A DNA stretch of 64,000 nucleotides from Paucidesulfovibrio longus DSM 6739. GTDB lineage: Bacteria; Desulfobacterota; Desulfovibrionia; Desulfovibrionales; Desulfovibrionaceae. The notes under the pieces are model-generated. The model was given only the letters and a program-made list of their open reading frames with translations, did no database searches and had not been told where the DNA came from. The translations under genes were made by a program, and so were the position numbers. The stretch is from the NCBI RefSeq assembly GCF_000420485.1, contig NZ_ATVA01000014.1:335958-399957 (forward strand), in the 5' to 3' direction. Positions within the stretch are counted from its first letter, which is position 1. Every line of letters starts with the position of its first letter. This document shows, piece after piece, positions 57,146 to 64,000 of the stretch.

Positions 57146-58326
57146 GCGGTGCAGGGGGGCGCGGCGAGGCGCGGGACGGCTCCGGCTGCATCCTCTGCGG
57201 CAAGTGCCTTGCGGTCTGCCCGCTGCTGGGGGCCACGGGCCGGGAGGAGCTGGCCCCGCGCGCCAAGGCCCGGCTGGCCGCGCATCTGCTGGAGCGTCCC
57301 GAAGAACTGGACGGCCGCGACGCGGCCCGGCTGGCCGCGCTCTGCCTGGGCTGCGGCCGCTGCGCCGAGGCCTGCGGCCAGGGGGTCGAACCGGCTTCCC
57401 TGGTGGCCCGGCTGCGGGCCGCGCATCCGGGCTGGCGCGAATGGCTCTGGAAGCAGTGGATCGGCCGGGCGGAAACGCTCTGGCCCGCCGCCTTCCGAGC
57501 GGGAAAATTTTTGGGCCGAACCCCGGAAAGCCTGTTCCCCGGACGTTTCGGCGCGCTGCTGAAATCGCTGCGGGGTCTGGACCGCCCGCGCATCGATGCT
57601 TATGTACGCCTCACGGCCGGACCAAAGGCGGAAGCGCAGGAATGGACCGGCGCGCGCGAGGCGCTGCTGTTTTCGGGCTGCGCCGGGCGGTTCGCCCGGC
57701 CCGACTGGGACGAAGCGGCTAGGCGTCTGCTCGCCGGGATCGGCCTGCCGCGCATCGACGCGGACTTCGCCTGCTGCGGCTCCACGCTCGGCGGTGCGGG
57801 CCTGCTGGAAGAACAGGCCGAGGCCCGCAGGAGAAACGTGGAGATCTGGCGCGCGGCAGGGCGGCCCGCGCTGGTAGCGTACTGCGCCTCCTGCGTGCGG
57901 GGGCTTGCGGAATACGCCGCCGACGGGGAACTTTTCACGGACGGGGACGAAGCCGCGCTCTGGGCCGGGCGGGTCACGCCTCTGGCCCGGCTTTTGAAAT
58001 CCGCCCGCTTTGTGGTATCGGAGAACGCGCCGCAGGCCGTGGGCTACCACCGCCCCTGCCACGCGCCCGAACCGGACGAGGATCTGGCCCTGCTGCGGGC
58101 CGTGCTGGGCGGGCGGCTGCGTCCCCTGCCGGACCGCTGCTGCGGATTCGGCGGCGCTCTGCGGCTGGCCGCGCCCGGACTGGCCGAGGCTGTTTCCGCC
58201 CGGAGGGCGGCCGACCTCGCCGGAGCGGAGCAACTGCTCACGGGCTGCACGGCCTGCGCCCTGGAGCTGGCGTCCATCGCGCCGGAAACGACGCGAACAG
58301 GCCACTGGCTCGAATTATTTTCATAG
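57142..58326 (+). CDS. Fe-S subunit of lactate/glycolate oxidase, GlcF type
   Basis: The 394-residue protein has two 4Fe-4S motifs ([12 protein letters not shown] and [11 protein letters not shown]) and CCG-type regions ([38 protein letters not shown]). It passes electrons from the flavin subunit to the membrane quinone pool or soluble carriers. The second 4Fe-4S motif ends in CGQG instead of CP. It overlaps the flavin-subunit gene by four bases. Confidence 0.92.
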   Translation: MSGAGGRGEARDGSGCILCGKCLAVCPLLGATGREELAPRAKARLAAHLLERPEELDGRDAARLAALCLGCGRCAEACGQGVEPASLVARLRAAHPGWREWLWKQWIGRAETLWPAAFRAGKFLGRTPESLFPGRFGALLKSLRGLDRPRIDAYVRLTAGPKAEAQEWTGAREALLFSGCAGRFARPDWDEAARRLLAGIGLPRIDADFACCGSTLGGAGLLEEQAEARRRNVEIWRAAGRPALVAYCASCVRGLAEYAADGELFTDGDEAALWAGRVTPLARLLKSARFVVSENAPQAVGYHRPCHAPEPDEDLALLRAVLGGRLRPLPDRCCGFGGALRLAAPGLAEAVSARRAADLAGAEQLLTGCTACALELASIAPETTRTGHWLELFS

Positions 58327-58357
58327 AGAATCCCACCAGGAAGAACTGGAGAAAGGC

Positions 58358-60913
<2,556 letters not shown>

Positions 60914-60987
60914 GGCCGCGGTTGCTCGGAGCGCGCCCGTGATCCGGGGGGCGAAGGGCGCGCCCGGGCGAACCGAAAGGGAGAGCG

Positions 60988-61746
60988 ATGCAGGAACGTG
61001 ACGAGCGCGGGAGGGAGGTGCTCGGCGTCTACTCGCACAGCCTGAAGTACCAGTACCAGTTCGGCGAGCGGGGCTCCAGCTACCGCCAGGGAACGTACTG
61101 GTTCGTCATCCGGCTGGACGAGGAGCGATATTCGGTGCAGCCCCTGAATGGGCATCACCTGCCGTCCGGCGTGACCAAGACCGTGACCAAGGAAGAGTTC
61201 CTCCAGTATTACACGCCGGAGATGGAGTACTTTCGCAAGCACACGGCCCCGGCCCTGGAGAGCCTGCGCGAGAAGCTCTTCATGGGCCGCCGCTTTTTCG
61301 ACATGGGCCGCCTGGACAAGGCCGAAAAGCTCTTCTGCTCCATCGTGCTTCAGGACGAGACCAACATCGACGCCAACACGGGCTTGACCGAGGTCTACGC
61401 CAACCAGAAACGTTTCACCGATCTGCGTACCGTGCTCGACAGGCTTTTCGGCGTGGACGATCTCTTCCGGGAACAGCAGCGCCACAAGTTCAACGAGTTC
61501 GGCATCCTTCTGCGCAAGCAGGGCCTTTTCGACGATGCGGTGCGGTTTTATCGCAAGGCCCTGGAAGTGAATCCGGAAGACGACCACCTGCACTTCAATC
61601 TGGCCCGCGCCTATTACGAGCGCGGCAGGAAGGACAGCTGCCTGGAACATCTCTACGAGTGTCTGCGGCTCAACCCGGGGCTCGTGGAAGCCGCCTGCTT
61701 CCTGGACCACATCGAGGAGGAGGACGCCAAGGAGTCCGGGAGCTGA
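60988..61746 (+). CDS. TPR-repeat protein, unknown function
   Basis: The 252-residue protein has an N-terminal domain of about 85 residues with no recognised family (VYSHSLKYQYQFGERGSSYR) and then tetratricopeptide repeats (FDMGRLDKAEKLFCSIVLQD, LFDDAVRFYRKALEVNPEDD, HLHFNLARAYYERGRKDSCL). No signal peptide: cytoplasmic adaptor. It follows secA by 74 bases and ends before a terminator. A link to protein export is only suggested by position. Confidence 0.85.
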   Translation: MQERDERGREVLGVYSHSLKYQYQFGERGSSYRQGTYWFVIRLDEERYSVQPLNGHHLPSGVTKTVTKEEFLQYYTPEMEYFRKHTAPALESLREKLFMGRRFFDMGRLDKAEKLFCSIVLQDETNIDANTGLTEVYANQKRFTDLRTVLDRLFGVDDLFREQQRHKFNEFGILLRKQGLFDDAVRFYRKALEVNPEDDHLHFNLARAYYERGRKDSCLEHLYECLRLNPGLVEAACFLDHIEEEDAKESGS

Positions 61747-61790
61747 TCGCTCCGCCTCCGCCTGTTGCGCCGATCGGCGACGTGCATGCG

Positions 61791-61828
61791 AAAAGCCGCT
61801 CCGGGAATCCGGAGCGGCCTTTTTTTTG
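61791..61828. terminator. Strong bidirectional terminator
   Basis: GCCGCTCCGG-GAAT-CCGGAGCGGC is a perfect 10-bp stem followed by eight T on plus and preceded by AAAA, so it can end both the TPR gene and the converging FMN reductase gene. Confidence 0.95.
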
Positions 61829-61859
61829 ACGATCAGGGAAAGGCGGTGCCGCCGCGCGA

Positions 61860-62510
61860 TCAACTGCGCTTTTCGGCCAGCCGCAGACCCAGGGCGCGGG
61901 CTTCCGCCATGTCTTGAGGGAACTGGGCATCGTGGTGCGCTTTCTTGCCCTCCGGGTCGAAACGCGTGCAGAGGTACTTGGAATAGTCGTCGAACTGGAG
62001 CGTGTCCGGCACGAACAGGGTTTCCAGATTGCCGAAAACGTGGTGGATGAACTCCCTGGTCTTGCGCAGGTGCGGGAAAAGGCCCATGTCCAGGGCGTCC
62101 TGCTCGGAAAGGTTCATGGTGTAGATCAGCCCGACGCGGCCCTGGCCCGCATAGAGCGAAGTGCGTTCCGGAGTATAGGTGTAGAGCGGGAAAAGCAGCC
62201 GTTCCAGCAGGCAGCGCATCATGCCGGACTCGGACCAGAAGTAGACCGGCGTGCCGAGCAGGATCACATCCGCGTCGAGCACGCGGTCCAGCAAGGGGTT
62301 CAGTTCGTCCTGCACCGCGCAGCGGCCATAGCTCGCGCCGCCGAGCTTCTTGCAGGCGAAGCAGCTGATGCAGCCCGTGTAGCGCAGGTCATAGAGGTGC
62401 ACCAGTTCCGTGGCGGCTCCGGCCTGGGCCGCTCCGGCAAGGCCCTGCTCCAGGAGCCGGGCGGTGTTCCATTTCTTTCTCGGACTGCCGTTGATGGCGA
62501 TGGCTTTCAT
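61860..62510 (-). CDS. NADPH-dependent FMN reductase/iron-sulfur flavoprotein-like
   Basis: The 216-residue flavodoxin-fold protein begins KAIAINGSPRKKWNTARLL (the FMN phosphate loop) and has YTGCISCFACKKLGGASYG, a compact cysteine motif typical of iron-sulfur flavoproteins, then DADVILLGTPVYFWSESGMM. Such enzymes reduce FMN or quinones, or move electrons. The cysteine cluster C-x2-C-x2-C is near the N-terminal third. The start M was chosen because it begins the flavin-binding strand. Confidence 0.9.
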   Translation of the reverse strand: MKAIAINGSPRKKWNTARLLEQGLAGAAQAGAATELVHLYDLRYTGCISCFACKKLGGASYGRCAVQDELNPLLDRVLDADVILLGTPVYFWSESGMMRCLLERLLFPLYTYTPERTSLYAGQGRVGLIYTMNLSEQDALDMGLFPHLRKTREFIHHVFGNLETLFVPDTLQFDDYSKYLCTRFDPEGKKAHHDAQFPQDMAEARALGLRLAEKRS

Positions 62511-62680
62511 GGTCGTTCGCTCCGTCTTGGGGTGTGTTCGGGGCAGGTTGGAGCAGCAGAGGGAAAAGATCAAGTACGCACTCTTTGGGAAGCGCGTACC
62601 CAAAAAGATACCATGACGCGCGGAGGGAGATCGCTTCCATGTGTCGCCTCAGGCGGAATAGCCGGCGCCGGCGGGCGGGC

Positions 62681-63154
62681 TCAAGGACGCAGGAGGTCGA
62701 ATTTGACCCGCAGCGCTCCGAGGTGAAAGGCGGTATGCGCAAGCAGGCCAGCCGCGCCCCAGGCCGACTGCGCATCCACCGGGACATGCTCGGCCACGGC
62801 GGCCTCCAAAGCGGCCCCGCGCTGCTCAAGTCTGTGCCGGAGCGCGGCCCATTCTTCGTCATCCGTTTCACTCCGCGACCAGCTTTCGTCCCAGTCCGGC
62901 GCAATGTCGCGCTTCCCGGTGATCCAGTCCAGGAACACGTCAAAGCTGGTGGCCAGATGATAGGCGTGGGTCGCCACGGAAAATCCGGCCACGGGACGCG
63001 AGGCCTCTTCGGCGGAGAGACCTGCCAGCAGGGAAAAAAGTCCGTCGTCTCCGGGGTCGAGGAACGCGCCGCTTTCGTCCGCTCCGTGCAGGCACTCGTG
63101 CAGGACCACAAGAAGTTGTTTCGTGATCTCGGTTGCCGAAAGGGTAGTCGTCAT
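62681..63154 (-). CDS. DinB-like (four-helix bundle) metal-site protein
   Basis: The 157-residue protein is helical with His residues in the places typical of the DinB superfamily: VLHECLHG, FSVATHAYHLATSFDVFLDWI and GLLAHTAFHLGALRVKFDLL. These often bind a metal and have thiol-transferase or unknown roles. The closest named family is not certain. It stands alone, 170 bases from the FMN reductase gene. Confidence 0.75.
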   Translation of the reverse strand: MTTTLSATEITKQLLVVLHECLHGADESGAFLDPGDDGLFSLLAGLSAEEASRPVAGFSVATHAYHLATSFDVFLDWITGKRDIAPDWDESWSRSETDDEEWAALRHRLEQRGAALEAAVAEHVPVDAQSAWGAAGLLAHTAFHLGALRVKFDLLRP

Positions 63155-63277
63155 TCCAGCGCTCCTCTTGAGGTTGCTTCATGCGGGAAATGGTCGCCTT
63201 CGCAGTGGCGGTGGCGGCAGACGCGAAGCGGGGGCATTCAAGGCTTTGCCCCTGCCCAAGCGCCAACAGAGTAATAT

Positions 63278-63484
63278 TCACTGTTTTCGTCTGCGGTTGC
63301 AAGCAAGCAGGAATTTTTTGAGTCCATAGCAAAAAATGAGCACTCCAAAAGCGGCCATCGTCCACCCCGCCCAAGGGTGAGCCGGAAATGTGTCTACCTT
63401 TGTAAAAGTACCCGTTCTTGCGATATCGAGGCCATATAAAAAAGTTATAAAACCGAGCAAAAGAAAGAATAAGGGACTATTCAT
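63278..63484 (-). CDS. Small two-helix membrane protein, copy 2 of a duplicated pair
   Basis: The 68-residue protein has two membrane helices (LFFLLLGFITFLYGL; MAAFGVLIFCYGLKKFLL) joined by TKVDTFPAHPWAGW. This loop and both helices match the neighbouring 80-residue protein, so the two are paralogues. Its ATG overlaps the stop of the 69-residue gene (ATGAATAG), so translation is coupled. Base composition is lower in GC than the flanking housekeeping genes. No family recognised; it could be an immunity protein. Confidence 0.7.
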   Translation of the reverse strand: MNSPLFFLLLGFITFLYGLDIARTGTFTKVDTFPAHPWAGWTMAAFGVLIFCYGLKKFLLACNRRRKQ

Positions 63485-63686
63485 CCAATTTCTCCTCGAT
63501 GCGACCAATTATAGCTCCACCAAGTCCTGCCCAATTGCTCGGCGGCGGACCGGGAACTTGCCTTCCCTGCACGAAATCCATTGCCGCCTGGCCCTTCTCC
63601 GGATTGGTGGCGGGCCGGGTGGCCATGGCCGCGCCCGCTTCGGTCAATGATAAAACGGGGCGGAATTCCGCCCCGCGTGGATTCAT
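63477..63686 (-). CDS. Short orphan protein, possible displaced C-terminal end of a larger protein
   Basis: The 69-residue product lacks a signal or membrane helix. It includes DFVQGRQVPGPPPSNWAGLG and ends LGGAIIGRIEEKLDE. The end resembles the partial protein at the window edge (both reach PP-x-S, a Gly-rich patch, then I-x-EK-x-DE). Its ATG overlaps the stop of the preceding 80-residue gene, and its stop overlaps the next start. The pattern suggests a copy of the downstream end of a larger gene. Confidence 0.6.
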   Translation of the reverse strand: MNPRGAEFRPVLSLTEAGAAMATRPATNPEKGQAAMDFVQGRQVPGPPPSNWAGLGGAIIGRIEEKLDE

Positions 63687-63925
63687 TCACTCTCGTCGTT
63701 CTGCTCGGGATCCTTCTTTGGGGTACTGGGCTTCCAAATTTTGCTCAATAGCCCATATATGCCGTAGGCCAGGAATACCACCCCCGCAAGAGAAACGACC
63801 CAGCCAGCCCAACGGAAGGCCGGAAAGGTGTCAGCCTGGGTAACTGTGCCGCCAATGGCGATCGCTTGACCACAGATGATCATAATTAGTCCAAAAACGA
63901 TATTGGAATACGTTTGCTTACTCAT
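63683..63925 (-). CDS. Small two-helix membrane protein, copy 1 of a duplicated pair
   Basis: The 80-residue protein has two membrane helices (IVFGLIMIICGQAIAIGG; VVSLAGVVFLAYGIYGLL) joined by TQADTFPAFRWAGW and a polar tail. It is paralogous to the 68-residue protein at 63278-63484. Its start ATG overlaps the stop of the partial gene at the edge (GATGAGTAA). Immunity-type function is possible but not shown. Confidence 0.7.
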   Translation of the reverse strand: MSKQTYSNIVFGLIMIICGQAIAIGGTVTQADTFPAFRWAGWVVSLAGVVFLAYGIYGLLSKIWKPSTPKKDPEQNDESE

Positions 63926-64000
63926 CGCGTATCTTCTCGTAGATATCTTTTGCGGCATGAATTCCGAAGCCAGTATATCCGGCTTTGCTGACCGGCGGCG
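63918..64000 (-). CDS. C-terminal end of a gene continuing past the right edge
   Basis: Only the last 26 codons are inside the window; they end YTGFGIHAAKDIYEKIRDE and a TAA that overlaps the next ATG. The end matches that of the 69-residue orphan in layout. The start and identity lie outside the window. Confidence 0.65.
   Translation of the reverse strand, partial: PPVSKAGYTGFGIHAAKDIYEKIRDE

Overview
This window looks like chromosomal DNA from a high-GC deltaproteobacterium of the Desulfovibrio type (Desulfovibrionaceae). The evidence is an ffh-rpsP-KH-rimM-trmD-rplS-rnhB-yraN block with a two-domain TrmD, a glycolate/D-lactate oxidase pair beside secA, sigma-54 activators, a TRAP/TatT transporter and many chemosensory and two-component proteins. 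No rRNA, tRNA, CRISPR array, insertion sequence or prophage was recognised.

Layout. 1-2.8 kb: the end of an HD-GYP protein and a hybrid kinase. 2.9-19.1 kb: a complete tad/Flp pilus locus in two arms. The left-reading arm is flp, prepilin peptidase, cpaB, secretin, two small genes, tadZ, tadA, tadB, tadC and tadD. The right-reading arm has four TadE-like and two TadG-like genes. An NtrC-type activator gene lies between the arms. Each arm starts at a near-perfect sigma-54 promoter, and each promoter has a 17-bp palindrome (ATCCAC-N5-GTGGAT type) about 140-145 bp upstream of the predicted start. 19.1-27.9 kb: a large PAS/GAF kinase with its NtrC-type regulator, a receiver-phosphatase and a chemoreceptor. 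28.0-28.8 kb: a SAM-I riboswitch with its own promoter and terminator on the minus strand, ahead of a 145-residue protein of unknown function. 28.9-34.7 kb: the ribosome/SRP maturation operon. 34.9-38.3 kb: a VPLPA-CTERM-like exported protein, a diguanylate cyclase and an unknown membrane protein. 38.3-43.0 kb: a TRAP operon (TatT, DctP, DctQ, DctM) followed by a hydroxyacid dehydrogenase. 43.1-50.6 kb: an Fe-S protein, an unknown membrane protein, a THUMP methyltransferase, small unknowns, a thioesterase, rsmI, bioB and bioY. 50.7-54.1 kb: EIID, HPr and enzyme I of the PTS, then smpB. 54.3-61.8 kb: an AAA/DUF4143 ATPase, glcD-like and glcF-like oxidase genes, secA and a TPR protein. 61.9-64.0 kb: an FMN reductase, a DinB-like protein, and four short genes chained by overlapping stop and start codons at the right edge.

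The most interesting items are the SAM-I riboswitch controlling an unknown gene, the shared sigma-54/palindrome control of both tad arms, and the duplicated two-gene cassette at the right end, which resembles a displaced toxin-tip/immunity arrangement. Positions of residues and motifs were read by eye. Family assignments come from recognising motifs, not from a database search.
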